The notes under the pieces were generated by a model that was given only the letters and a program-made list of their open reading frames with translations, did no database searches and had not been told where the DNA came from. DNA of 64,000 nt from Moniliophthora roreri (lineage: Eukaryota > Basidiomycota > Agaricomycetes > Agaricales > Marasmiaceae), in contig LATX02000123.1 of the NCBI GenBank assembly GCA_001466705.2, forward strand, positions 310,001-374,000. The letters are read 5' to 3'. Below are positions 25,044-36,534 of the stretch, piece after piece. The position numbers and the translations under genes were made by a program. Every line of letters begins with the position of its first letter. The first letter of the stretch is position 1.

Positions 25044-26287
25044 CTACATATAGTGAATAGTGTTTGAAGTATAATTACTGATATCATTATCTCTGTCACC
25101 GGTCACTATACGATATGGATTTTCATAACCATACAAGGAGATGAGGATCGCTCCTGAAGCCTCTACTCCTCTCATTTGCGCTGGGCTTCCGCCATGCGAG
25201 GGAATCTGGAGGGACATCAGTCGACAATTAAAGGCTGAAAGTAGGAAGCCGAACCTTTCTTTCCATTGCACCTCGGCCTCCTCCATAACGCGCTTCATAT
25301 CTTCCCGAAGTTGCTTCGCCGTTTCACCATTCACCATCCGCTTGCGAACAATTTCATAGTACACAAGTAGCAGATTACGCGTCTCGAACCTGTCATATTT
25401 CTCGAGCAGATGCGTAGGATGAAGCATGTCAATGACACTCTGGTCCCGCGGTAGGCCCCTTGCAGTAGAGAATTTTGTACCGTTGATCTGTACCATGGCT
25501 GTAGGCTGCATAAGCTTCATGTGACGCAAAATCCCAAAGCGACTCACGGAACGACCAGAACCCCATCTCGAAGGCTGCACTGCGAATATTGCGACAGATA
25601 CCGGCTAACTCGTCGAAAAGCGGCTCTTCAGAGGCATTCAGGAAGTTGTACGCCGAATGGCAAGAGTGATCTTGCACATCTTCAAAGTCAATGAACCGCA
25701 CTTCACGACCACGTATGAGAATATTCCGTTCTGTGAAATCTTCCAGTAGAATACCCGCCGCATGGATAGTGGAGAGATTGTGAAGAATGAGACATCTGAG
25801 GGGGATCAGATTAGGTCATGAAGAAAGGGACGAGAACATACTTGGTTTCCCGTTGTAAGTCGTGGAAGAGACAGTCCAGTCGATCACCAAATCTCTCCAA
25901 AACGATACCAGCTAGAAAGGTGCCAAACCGGGTTCGGTTTCGAAAGATTCCAAAGAACCGTGGGATTATAGAGCCCTGTTGCTCGGACAAGTGGGCGTAG
26001 CAAGCCACCTCGTCGGCAAGTCTATCCGTGTCGCCAACCTTGATGGCGAGTTCGCCATCGTAAGGAATGTTTTTCCCTGTGAACCGACCAAGATAGACGG
26101 TTGAACGGCTGGAGTGGCTCAGGATGCCAGTGACCTGAATAGTCCCGGCGTCTTTCGGTGGTGGATAGTCCTTGTGAAAGGCGGCCGTCAGATTGGGGTA
26201 GTCCACCAGAGTCTGAGCTCGGTGTGATGTCCTAGTGTCATCAAGGTCGAATTTGATAGGAGGCTCGAATTTGATGGGAAGCGACAT
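25044..26287 (-). CDS. Protein-kinase-like / phosphotransferase-fold protein
   Basis: Starts at the ATG of MSLPIKFEPPIKF. An N-lobe-like part holds STVYLGRF and ELAIKVGD (a plausible lysine strand), followed by EVACYAHLSEQQG and GIVLERFGDRL. After an intron near 25850-25803 comes the catalytic-loop-like ILLEDFTERNILI and then VRFIDFEDV, which stands where kinases have the D-F-G aspartate. A second intron (about 25548-25505) leads to the C-terminal helical part. The usual H-R-D is replaced by L-E-D, so classical kinase activity is doubtful; many such proteins in mushrooms are unassigned members of the kinase/aminoglycoside-phosphotransferase superfamily. Substrate unknown. It lies next to the esterase relic and P450 copy 2. 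Confidence 0.65.
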
Positions 26288-26727
26288 ATAGGCTAAGCGA
26301 AAGTTACGTATCAAGTGAATATGAGTGAATACCCGGAGCGTCTGTTTTCCAGGTTTGCACGTGAGAAAATCAAGGGCCTGAGAAACCAACGTTACTATAA
26401 TTGGGTAGGGGCCGTACCGCCCGCTAACTTCACGCGTACGCGCACCTCGATGTTCAATCATGTTGGAGTTGAAAGCGAGATCGTACTAAGGGTTAAAATA
26501 AGCTACAAGGTTAATCTAAGGGGACAGATTTGGTACATTCAGTTTGTGGTAAGACAAAGGTCTGAGGGGGGCGGTTGTGTAGACGTGTGGGCTATGGGAG
26601 ATGGCTGGGAGGCGAAGTGCGGTGATTGAGTATGCTTGTGATTGAGAAGGTGAATTATTGAACTGCCGAAGTGGGTATTGGGGTGAAGAAGCAGGTTTCT
26701 AGTGCTGCACCTATCACATACCTCTCC
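26288..26727. other. Intergenic stretch
   Basis: Upstream region of the kinase-like gene; no coding region recognised. Its right end meets the left breakpoint of segmental copy 2. Confidence 0.4.
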
Positions 26728-26990
26728 TACACTTCCAGGGCAACACGAATCGTATTAAGCGAGACTGACGGGCGAGATTGCCTTTTTCATTCAACAGTGA
26801 CTCTTACATATCGAGGGCCTGGGAACGCTGCAACGAAAACGCTTTTGAGCAAACCGAGTTACAATGTATCTGCCGTATCCTGTATTTACAAGAATAGTTG
26901 ACGAATGATATCGAGAGAAAAGAATGATATCCAGGCTACAAACACGCCGATGTCCAAAGCCATTATTGTATCGCACTGAACGCCGGTCTC
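26728..26990 (-). pseudogene. Decayed 5' fragment of a carboxylesterase
   Basis: Aligns by eye with the first coding exon and signal-peptide region of the esterase at 9836-10100. Shared landmarks include the segment encoding VNTGYVRYIGTRF (here VNTGYGRYIVTRF) and the SSLDII segment (here CSLDII). The frame is broken by small insertions and deletions, and everything downstream (oxyanion hole, nucleophile, histidine) is missing because the homology stops near 26728. This is the part of the esterase gene that came along when the neighbouring P450 was duplicated. Confidence 0.75.
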
Positions 26991-27158
26991 CAGTCAACGT
27001 TGGACTTTCCTCAAGAAATGTAAACAAGACTGGTGATGTGCTACAGTTACAGAAACGGAAGATTAGAGATGATGGGAAATCCCGTACTTCACTGTGGTCT
27101 GTCCGGCAGTAGTCACTGTGAGTACTATGTACCCCACAAAATGAAGTTGGCGTGGCAC

Positions 27159-29334
27159 TCAAGCTATCAAACTTTCCACCCCAGCATATCGCGGGGTGAT
27201 ATTGCATCGGAATGGCAGCGGGTGTCTGCAGCCGTACTTCAGAGTCGCTGACGAAAAGAGAAGGTGAATCTTACGAGAAGAGCCCTGGGCCATCTGAATA
27301 ATGTTCAGGTATATCAATCTCATTCCCCTGCTCGTCCTTCTCCTTTCTGATATCAAAACAAGCAAGAACGGAAGCAAAGGTCAACCATAGTACGGTATCG
27401 GCCAAATGTCGTCCAACGCAGACTCTATGGATCATCTGTATCAATTCTCAAAAGACCGAATAATGATCGGGGAACACAGGTCACCTTCTTCCAAAACCAT
27501 ACGCCAGCACGTCATTTATATTTCCGCTAGTATTCAGGAATCTCTCAGGTTTGAATTTGTGTGGCTCGGGATAAATGTCTTCATCATGGGACATTGCCCT
27601 TGAAAATGGCCGGTGCAAGATTTAGTATACGTCCAAACTTAACTTGAATAGCGCACCAGATATTTGAAAATACAATGGTCCCTGATTGTTCTTGGTAAAT
27701 CTCGTTAATTTAGGTCTTCAGTAACGAACCTTGAGGTATATAGTACCCTTTGTAGCTATCGGGCTTTGTTGCCATATGTGGAACGCCTGTCGAGTCGAGT
27801 TGCCATTGAGTTATTGCGGATGATAGCAAGTGGGCATCTACCAATGGGAAGCGCAGGATACCATCTCATTACTTCTCGATAGATAGCTTCAACGTATGGT
27901 AGACTCCGCCGATCATCAAGGGTTGGAAGACGGCCCCTGCCCACGATAGCATCAATTTCTTGTTGAGCTCTTTGCTGGGCCTGGGTGTTCTTCGCCATTG
28001 CGAGAAAGAATGTACCAGTAGAGGATAAAGTCTGCAGCAACTTAAACACTAAGCGGCAGATCCTTGCAATACGCTGGTGAGATACACACCGTGTCAGCTC
28101 CGGCTATGTCCGGAATGAATGAACTCAGCTTCAAGAATGTGCAGCAGTAGTCATGGGGAAGACTGACCAAAGTAGGTCAGCGATGCTACGTCTTTGATTA
28201 GACGAATCCGCTCAACGTCTCCCGGATCGGTGTCTCGGAGGAGGCGGACAGCAACACCATCGTTTGGTACACCGGATTCCTTGAAGGCGAGAGTCAAGCT
28301 CAAAGAACAGCTATAACGCAACTGCACATAGCACACCATACTCTTCTGGGCTTGCTGAAGTGGTAGCTCGCGTATGCCGTCTAGAAGGTTTTGAGAGAAT
28401 TCAATGTGTCGCCTGGCATGACCTAGGACTGGAACCCAGCGAGGAACGGACATGATGAACGGACAACACTTCAGGATGGCAATAAAGTGCGGCGCGAAAA
28501 TTTTGTCCCCGGATTCCGCAGCAGATTTCGCAATAGAGATTAAAGTATCCTCTTCAGATTTCACAGTGATTCCGTACATGGTCTTCAAGGCCAACCCACC
28601 GGACAACCTATTACACATATGAACCAAGTATGACGTCTTTCCAGGAAAATACGTACACTGCGATATGATCCATAAACTTCTCGGGACTTTCGATCAGATT
28701 TTGCATAAATATGCCGATGCATTCTTGGATGACAGGACGTAGCTGAACGACCGCGTCTGGTCGAAGGATTTGCTGGAACATTCGCCGGCTCCGACGCCAT
28801 GTATCGGAATAGCTTTGTAAACCTGATGAAGCAGATAAGCAAGGAATCAGTAAATTGATGTCAAGTAGTTATATAACGACCCACCGATGTTGAAGCCCCA
28901 CCCTACGCTGTCGCGATATCAGTAGAACCCATGCATTCACCAACACTGGACATACGTTATTGCAACATCCTCGTAGGGTCGACCTGAATAGATCCGAGTG
29001 CGCTTCTCGAGCAAGTCATTTGCAGCGTCAGCGCTACTCAGAATTACAATATGGTCGCCCATAGCCTGTAGATGCATTAGTTCACCTACATGGATGAGGA
29101 TTAGCATTGCTGGAGTTTGGGTTGTAGAACAGAGTAAATACCATAATTCTTTGCCCATTCTGTATAAGCCAACCACGGCTTCTTATCAGGTATCTCCCTC
29201 AAATTCCCAATGAAAACTCGCCCAGGCGGGCCAGGGGGATAGTTTTCATTCGAATGACGAGAAAATAGTTTCTTGAGTACGACAATGATCAAGAGGAATG
29301 AAACTGTAGCAGTGTAGATACCCAGTCCAGACAT
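27159..29334 (-). CDS. Cytochrome P450 monooxygenase, copy 2
   Basis: Paralogue of the P450 at 10.3-12.5 kb with the same exon layout. Intact landmarks: membrane anchor FLLIIVVLKKLF, hinge YPPGPPGR, C-helix YSDTWRRSRR, I-helix AGADTT (again using a 14-nt exon, 28103-28090), K-helix EAIYREVMRWYP, FKPERF and heme loop FGRRVCVGR. Every splice junction I checked keeps the frame, so the gene looks functional. Differences from copy 1 include AGADTT for AGVETT in the oxygen-activation motif and V for I before the heme cysteine, which may have altered activity. Predicted ER-anchored monooxygenase; substrate unknown. Its downstream esterase partner has decayed. Confidence 0.9.
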
Positions 29335-29379
29335 GATGCGAGAAGGGGCGTGTTAACCTGAGAATCTCCCTTATTGCTG

Positions 29380-29386
29380 CTTTATA
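29380..29386 (-). promoter_or_regulatory. TATA box of P450 copy 2
   Basis: TATAAAG on the minus strand, 46-52 nt before the start codon, followed by a GGGAGATTCTCAGG-type segment shared with copy 1. Confidence 0.6.
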
Positions 29387-31252
29387 TCTTCCTGTCAAAA
29401 GAGATGAACACTTTTACATACACCGATCTATGCAGATGATAATCAGAACTTACATACCATGGGATGATAAGCAAGATCTTGACCATGAATGTCCTCGAAG
29501 ACGTGAGTAGACATTTGGGGCTCTTGACCAACGATAACTATGACTTTCCGCAGTCAAGCCTCCTTCATGTACGCTTTCTTCAATACGGAGGTTAACGTCA
29601 AATAAAACCTAGATGAACTGTTCATTCTGGTCACATTCCCACACCATAGTCTAGGAACATGTGTAAGTAGCTCACGGGTTCCCGCCAAGGTGTCGTGGGA
29701 TGTCGAAATCGACGTGGTGGATTTCGGTGGTGAAATCATCAATGAATTTGCGGGCCAGAGTGACCGGTCTAACGAACGCCAGGAGAGCGCGCAGACGGTT
29801 CGGAATTAAATGAGAAGTCCAACATGTTCATACATTAAGTTCCAATGCAACGAGTTCGGGACCGTTCTAGATACGTCGAGACTGTCTGCCAACCTACTAA
29901 ATTGGGTCAACGAGCAGAAAAGCTGAACAGTCACAAGTACGCACATCCGGGTCTATTCAATCAACATCAGTTAGAATATTGCCCACAAGGACATTCCAGC
30001 ATTCCGAGTGTTTATTCAGTCTAAAAGTCGAGAGCTGAGGAGATTACGTTGATGATGGTAATGGTACGAGAAAGACCCTCACACCCACCTAGGCCCTTCA
30101 GCAATCCTCCTCAAGCAGACTCAGCCCCGCCATCTCATTCCCCGAGCATCTCCCACAGCCAACATATCTATGCAACCACGGAGCCTCACATACCAAACCG
30201 AGCAGAGAAATTCCATCCGACGAGGACATCACATGCCCTTCGTATACAAAGCGTTTCTCTACCAGCCCACCAGTCAACCAAATGATTCGCTTACCCCTTA
30301 AGCCATGATAACTTACCTGCTCAACCCTTCCTCAGTTTGACATTAGTACGGGCCTCGGTCTGTTCGTATAAGGTGTCAGAAGCTGCTGATCCACTTTGCG
30401 ATAATTCGCGAACTCCCCCTGGAGGGTCGAAAATGACCTATCGACTGGCGCCAAATACGGATAAGTGGAATTCGAACCGATGGCAACTTGGTCTTCGCGT
30501 CATGCTCGCGAGTATGTACAGTATCGGTGAGTAGGAGTTTGACTGCTGAAGCGCTGAAGAATTTGGTAGTGGCGGCAGCTTGGTAGTTCAACGATAGTCT
30601 TGAGATACTTGAGAGCTTAGCGCTTAGCACTTGCTTGGTTTTCTCCTTCATTATTTTCGAGCTGGCCTGAGCTGAGAAAGTCGGGAATTTGATTACCTCA
30701 TCTCACTGTTGTCAGACCGGGTACTGTAGAACCCAATCAAAGGTCAACAAAGAACCTGCATATCGAAAGTTGTTCCTTGTGCAGTAAGTGATATATTTCA
30801 GCTCTGATCCTCGTTCAGAAGAAACGGTTTCATTACGAGCGTCAAACACATTCTTTGGACTATCTCGGGTGGGCCATCTTAATTCCCAAGATCCATGACC
30901 ATTCGTACCGTTGGATCAATCGAATGAAGAAACGATTCCTCAGGTAGAAAGCACTGGCTGCCAGAAAGCAAGATCCGCAGGTCTATTGCCACATGGAGAC
31001 AGCACGGCCATTCTGATCTAGCAGGAGGCAGAGAGCAACGTCCCCTTAACTGTCCCCGCCTCGAGGCGCCGCAGACCGCCGATAATTTATGATCTCCGCA
31101 ATTCTTTACCTCCCACTTCTTCCTCACAGGCAACCTGCCGTGACTACTAGTGGATGTTCACTATTATGCGTACACAACCGACGTTCTTTCATGAAAAGAA
31201 CCGTTAGAAACAAAAGACTATGGTATCGAAAGACTATGGTATCGTATGACGT
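29387..31252. other. Intergenic stretch, left part belonging to segmental copy 2
   Basis: Up to about 30310 this is the duplicated P450 flank. From 30311 to 31252 no gene was recognised; the frames are short and lack domains. Confidence 0.4.
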
Positions 31253-32797
31253 CTAAACCGTCCCTCCATCCTTGTGGCTTCCGGAGCGTTCTTCCTGAGT
31301 CAGCCTCATGTTCAAGCTGATAGAATGCGTCTGTACGTGGGTGACGCTAGTGTCGTAGCTGTGTCCTTGCGAAGGCAGAGGACCATCAGTGAAGTGAATA
31401 TCCGATACCACTTCAGGCGAGTTCATCGTGGATTCTACAGTTCGCCCAAGTTGTGCCCGAACCATGATCAGTGTCGGAGCCAAAGCCTGAAATCCAGCTG
31501 AGTCCGATCCATTAGCCCATGAGCAGAAGTGGCTTCACATACAGCAATTTGATAGGAGACTCCCGAAAATTCCATTGGGATGGCATTAAGCGCGTTTGTG
31601 TTGGTCCAGATCAACTGAATGAGCGTGAATGTAGGATACAGTATTCCTGATTCGACGCTACGTTGCGATGATGAGTTTGATCAAGGCTTTCATGAATCAA
31701 AGGTACTCACACAATCTTTGCGGCCCACTTGAATAGTCGTTTGCTGCTGCTACTATACTTACGAGCTCCGCGATATAACCACCAGATTCGTCCGGCTGTA
31801 TATGCCGGTAAGTACAGAGACAACACGAGACTTGAGGTGGCAACGAACCGGTCATGATGGTGAGCACCATGTTGACTATAACGCTCATAATCATGAACAC
31901 TGTCTCAAGGTGTTTTCCGGTGTCAAGTAGGCGCTGATTCTCCTCCATCCTTATGTCTCGAATACCCATAGTGTAAAGGAAAGCCCCGACAAGCCCGATA
32001 ACTTTTTGAAACTACTATGAGTTGAACGGTTTGAAAACATCGTAGGTAAACGCACCATTCGTGATCACCGATGCTCCCACCAAAGGTATTGCAAATCGCT
32101 TTCTAGAGCTCCAGATCACATAGCAACGATGTATCTGCAACGAACAACGGATTTGAGGTCCGTCCATCTAATGAAAAGACCAACGGCAATACTTACGAGT
32201 ATGTAATCTGCGGCAGCGCTGAAATCATCAAGGTCAACTAGTGTCGTGCAGGCAATGGTAGAATTGAGTAGGCGCACTTGAGAAGGGGCGGACACAAATC
32301 ACTGAGACCACTGGAAAGGGCATCAATTTGAACCAAGCAAGAGTGGTATTCAGTAACTTACAACGCCAGCGTTTTTCGAATGTCATGCCTCAAAAACTGT
32401 CTAAGAGAGGTGTAATCATCGTTCTTGACGGCCTCGAATGCGAGTACGACGTTGAGACCCCGAAAGATCGACTGGCTGACGACAACCAGTGTCGACAAGG
32501 CGAAAAGGATTACTATCGCCGGAAGATACGCGGTCTTGCCCGTATTCCGTCGGTGGCGAAAGAGGTGGATATAGATAGTAAAGAGCGCGATATTCAACCC
32601 TTGGAAGCATTTGGTTCGTGATATCCAATAGACCGAAGAATTTACCTACCATAGACCAGATACATCGCCTGAGTCGACCTTCCATCAGCTCATCGACGAC
32701 GCGACCATGTATGGTGACTTACCGACAGGGAGATCACTGGAAGCAATACACTTCTCCTAACTGTGAGAAACTGTTCCAATGGCGCGGGGACTGGCAT
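31253..32797 (-). CDS. Agaricomycete seven-helix membrane protein (receptor-like, unknown ligand)
   Basis: A multi-exon gene assembled from the ATG at 32797 (MPVPAPLEQFL). A short exon adds AMYLVYG, joined to LNIALFTIYIHLF. Further exons carry TAYLPAIVILFALSTLVVV, TLVDLDDFSAAADYIL, HRCYVIWSSRKRFAIPLVGA, TVFMIMSVIVNMVLTIMTG, the family hallmark GRIWWLYRGARK, and a last helix (LAPTLIMVRAQLG) followed by a polar C-terminal tail. The R-C-Y-V-I-W and G-R-I-W-W motifs are typical of a large mushroom family of predicted seven-helix proteins that sit in membranes and have no proven ligand. Exon borders in the middle are less certain than the hallmark segments. Confidence 0.7.
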
Positions 32798-34193
32798 TAG
32801 TGTTGAATGGATCGCAGCTGGGCGGTAATATTTAAATATGTAATATGCTGGTCTATATGAAATAGACCAGTATCCTTGTATCCTCGCAACTCAATTGATG
32901 CTAATTTTTAGGCCGCTTGCGGATTAATCGATGAATGATCGAATGTACAACCGGATCAGAGGCTCGAAATTTCAATTTTGAGTAGTAACGTTGGGCAGCA
33001 TGCAAGGTCAAGATTCCACCATTCCAAGAGATTAGCAGAGATTAACGTGCTTACAAGGGATATTGTTTGCCGTTGGGACCCGGAATAAGGGCAAGCGAGT
33101 CGAAACGAGAACGATCTATTAATGAACGGTATATCACGTGGATTACTGTTGGCAACATCACACGCTTCGCACAACCACAACTTTGATGTGACGAGCTATT
33201 TTGAGAATTTAAAAGTTTACGATCAATACTATAGTGTCCCACACCACCTCGCTTGCCCGTTGAGATTGCAAGCATAACCGACTCAGGTGGCGCGCTTACT
33301 CGTCTGAACTTTCCGAAAGACTGAGCCCGCGAAGGATTATCAGAGGATGAGATGACGCGGCAGATGGATGCGGTCACATATCCAACTTCTTCTCCGCGTC
33401 CCGAAAGCTTTTCTTCTTTTCTCGGACATCGATAGCAAACATCTCATCTTTCCGAGTGCCTACAATTCTTAAAATAGCTGTAAACGTGACATTCCACAAG
33501 GAGAAAATCAGCAAGAAGATTGTGAGTACTTCATACTTTGAAGTACTAATGTCCTTGAGTAACTAGAATTCTGAGCCTTGGGAATATACGAGTCGTATTA
33601 ATGAAGTCATCCGGCCAAGTACAAGAGGTATAGACTCGGCGACTATGACGATGGCACGGTGAAAAAATAATAATGGAAGGACATCTGGTTTTCATGTGTT
33701 CTCGTTTCTCACTCCGACAATACATCTTCCTGATCCTTCTGGTGCTTCGGCAGGCTGGCTTCCTGAAGACCCAGCCGACACTGTTGTTGCTCCTTATGCA
33801 CATTCCAACGTAGCTCAACGTATCGCAGACTGTACTCGTTTCACAGGCGTGCTTCTGGTTCCTCATTCTTGTCTATAGCCTAATATCTGCGTTCTTCGCT
33901 TTACTGCGTAAACAATGGTTTCGAAAACATCAGCGCGACACCACGCATATGCACGAAACCCCGGGAAGCCTCGGATTGACTATACAACGAGATCGAGCCC
34001 CTGAGTCTAGAAGGACAATCAAACCTAGCGAAATAGGGCGCATCACACTGGAGAGCTTGGAGCGGATATATGTTAGTCGGACTAGTGCTCCGAATTGACA
34101 ATATAGGGGAAAGGGCAACAATACAACATCACAAGCTATGGGTCCTTCCTATAGCAGTGAAAGCACATATCCATCCGAAAGAGTTCCTATAAG
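32798..34193. other. Intergenic stretch with possible membrane-protein remnant
   Basis: On the minus strand, 33760-33500 reads HRAIVIVAESIPLVLG and 33510-33050 reads IFLLIFSLWNVTFTAILRIV and a serine-rich tail. These resemble pieces of the agaricomycete seven-helix families, but I could not link them into a start-to-stop gene. Either a degraded paralogue of the neighbouring gene or an unresolved gene. Confidence 0.3.
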
Positions 34194-36534
34194 CTACTCA
34201 ACCCGCCTCACCCTCATTGGCACCTTGGCTCCATCACATCCTTCAACTTTTGGGCGAGGCAATATCGCCCTCTGCAACCCAATCTTCACATCCGGATCAT
34301 CAAATGAGAACTGGTAGTTTCTAATCAGAACCGAAAGCGCCGCCTAATATGTTCATCAGTATTATCAACCATCAGGCAAGGAAGCCAAGGAAACGCACCT
34401 TGAATTCTGCCAGTGCAAAGCCCTTTCCTAGACATGTTCTCGGTCCATCGGAGAATGTCAAGAGATGTTTATGACCTTGAATCTCCCTCACCGTCGGCGG
34501 AATACCGTCTTCACCCCAAATCTTCTCCTTGGCCTGCCACTCAACCCGCACATCACCCTTTTCCTTCTCGTCTTCAGAGAAACCTAACCATCGCTCAGGA
34601 ATAAACTCCTTAGCCCTAGGACCCCAAACTGCTTCTGCACGGTTGACGCATCTTATAGGGGCGGCAACAGTCGTTCCTTTGGCGACGGCGATGCTGTCGA
34701 CGACTTTACCATCGGCGGTGGTGAATGGTACGGAGAGAGGGAGAATGTCGTTTTCGGTCGCCTGGGTAGGAAAGTAAGCAAGCGTATAAGGGGCAAGGAC
34801 GCAGAAGAGAAACACGTACCACTCTATTTGTCTCGCTTAACGGCGGGTGCATACGAAGAATCTCGTGAACGACAGCATCGAGGTAAGGGAATTCCGGGCC
34901 CATGAGTCGGTCCCATGTCGGGTCTGTCCCACCAGCTCCTTCGAGCAACTCCTTTCGAAGACGTGTCTGTTTTTCTGGCTGTTTGGCTAGTTCGATGAGG
35001 GCCCACTGTAAGTTGATGTTAACAAGGAGCCATGTAACATGTATAGGTGTGAAAGCGTACTGTGAGACTGACTGGAAACAGAAATGTCGTAGAAGGTTAG
35101 CTTTGCTGAAATTACTAACAAAGTCTGAATAGTACGAACTAGATGTGGTTTCATAACCTGAAAATACCGTGAATTATGGCTGGCAGAGGCACAAGGTATT
35201 GAACACGTACCAGCGAGCAAAAGCACGTTCTGGTGATTGGAGAAAAGAACGTCAGTGGACAAGCCAACCCTTTATACGTCCAAGACAACATACCATCTGC
35301 GGCATATCACGTTAGCCAGGAAAAGACATACAGTAGCTGTGGAAGACTTACCTGAGCCAGAACTTCCTCCTCAGTCATGTGGAGTTCACCATTTGCGCTC
35401 TCTGCCTTAACTGTCCAGGTGGTATTAGCAGCTGGCCCCGTACGCTTATCACACAAAGCCAAACTCACTCAACAATCCAATGATACTCTTATCCTCCGCA
35501 CCGCTCTTTCTAGTCCTCTCCAACAGTACGTCAGCAATGTCCCGCATACTCTTCTTCAGTGCCATAAGCATTCTTTGCCTCTTCGTCGGGAGATTGTTGA
35601 GGAACGGAAACACGAAAGATAACAAAAAGATGATCGTCCCGAAAGCAGATGGTTTGGTTGATCCAAGGGACTCGAAAGCTTCAACTACAGCGGAAGATTT
35701 GCCGTCGAGAGAGCCAAAGTCGTGGGAGAAGCCAGCGATGCCTATACTGTCAAGGCTATTAAAATGCAAGGATTAGCGGGACAAACGTGGTCGGATGCAT
35801 AAAGAGAACTAACGAGATGTGATTCATCCAGTTCTGAACATCCATAACGAGACCTTTGGGATGATTGAGAAGCTCTGTATCCCAGTGAGTTTTGAGCTAA
35901 GAATGACGTGTGAATGAAGGTGCATGAGTGATGATGTTGATTGTTGTAAGTACCTTGTAGGAAGAATCATAGAAAACGGACGTGAGTCGTCGAATGGCAG
36001 CATTACTAAACGCAGGTGTGAGGGCTTTTCGTTGTCTGAAAAGACAGGGTCAGCTCAACGAAGTATGTCAGATTTGAAAACGCACCTTTTGTGACTTTCG
36101 CCCTCAGCCCACAATAACCCTCGCCCAAACTAGACATACGACTATGAAAGCCAGCTTCTTGCAAATCCAAACTGGATACTCACCACCTTTGCAATAAACG
36201 TCTTCGCAAGTGGCGTCCCGACATAAGTAAATGTCTCCTTTGAGTAAAAGTCCCTAATCGCTCTCGGATCACATATCACCACCTTTGTACCCCCAAAAAC
36301 GGTCGGAATCTTATACACGCTCCCATGCTCCGCCGCCCAATCTTCCATGACCTTTCCAGGGTCATCGATGGAATTGAGGTAACGGGATAGACCAAAGATC
36401 AGACTTTTGCTAGGTGGGCCCGTTAGTGGCGTCGTGTAGCCCTTTTGGCGACCTCGGATGAGAATTCGAATGATGTAGAGGGCGACAGAGAAGATGATGA
36501 TGTCGGTGGTCTTTATTTGAATTACAGGGGTCAT
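34194..36534 (-). CDS. Cytochrome P450 monooxygenase (CYP5150-like), third P450
   Basis: Unrelated in detail to the other two P450s. The N-terminus has a membrane helix (DIIIFSVALYIIRILI) and the hinge LTGPPSKSLIFGL. The I-helix reads LLLAGYETTSISLTWALIEL, assembled over an 18-nt exon (35157-35140) and an 11-nt exon (35071-35061). The K-helix reads VVHEILRMHPP, then FIPERWLGF, then the heme loop FSDGPRTCLGKGFALAEF. The last exon ends PMRVRRVE at 34194. All catalytic landmarks are intact. The hinge and heme loop resemble the expanded basidiomycete CYP5150-type enzymes, whose members oxidise lipophilic or xenobiotic compounds; a specific substrate cannot be inferred. ER-anchored by its N-terminus. 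Confidence 0.88.

Larger units (their letters stand above)
26728..30310. repeat. Segmental duplication, copy 2 (P450 + esterase relic + flank)
   Basis: Counterpart of about 9836-13660 in the same orientation. It contains the esterase relic, P450 copy 2, the conserved TATA region and about 0.9 kb of upstream flank. Divergence is visible throughout, so this is an old event rather than an assembly artefact. Copy 1 has roughly 250 bp more in the far flank. Confidence 0.8.

Noticed and set aside
10294..36534. A secondary-metabolite gene cluster around the P450s
   Set aside because: No polyketide synthase, NRPS, terpene synthase or prenyltransferase was seen, and the P450s are separated by unrelated genes.
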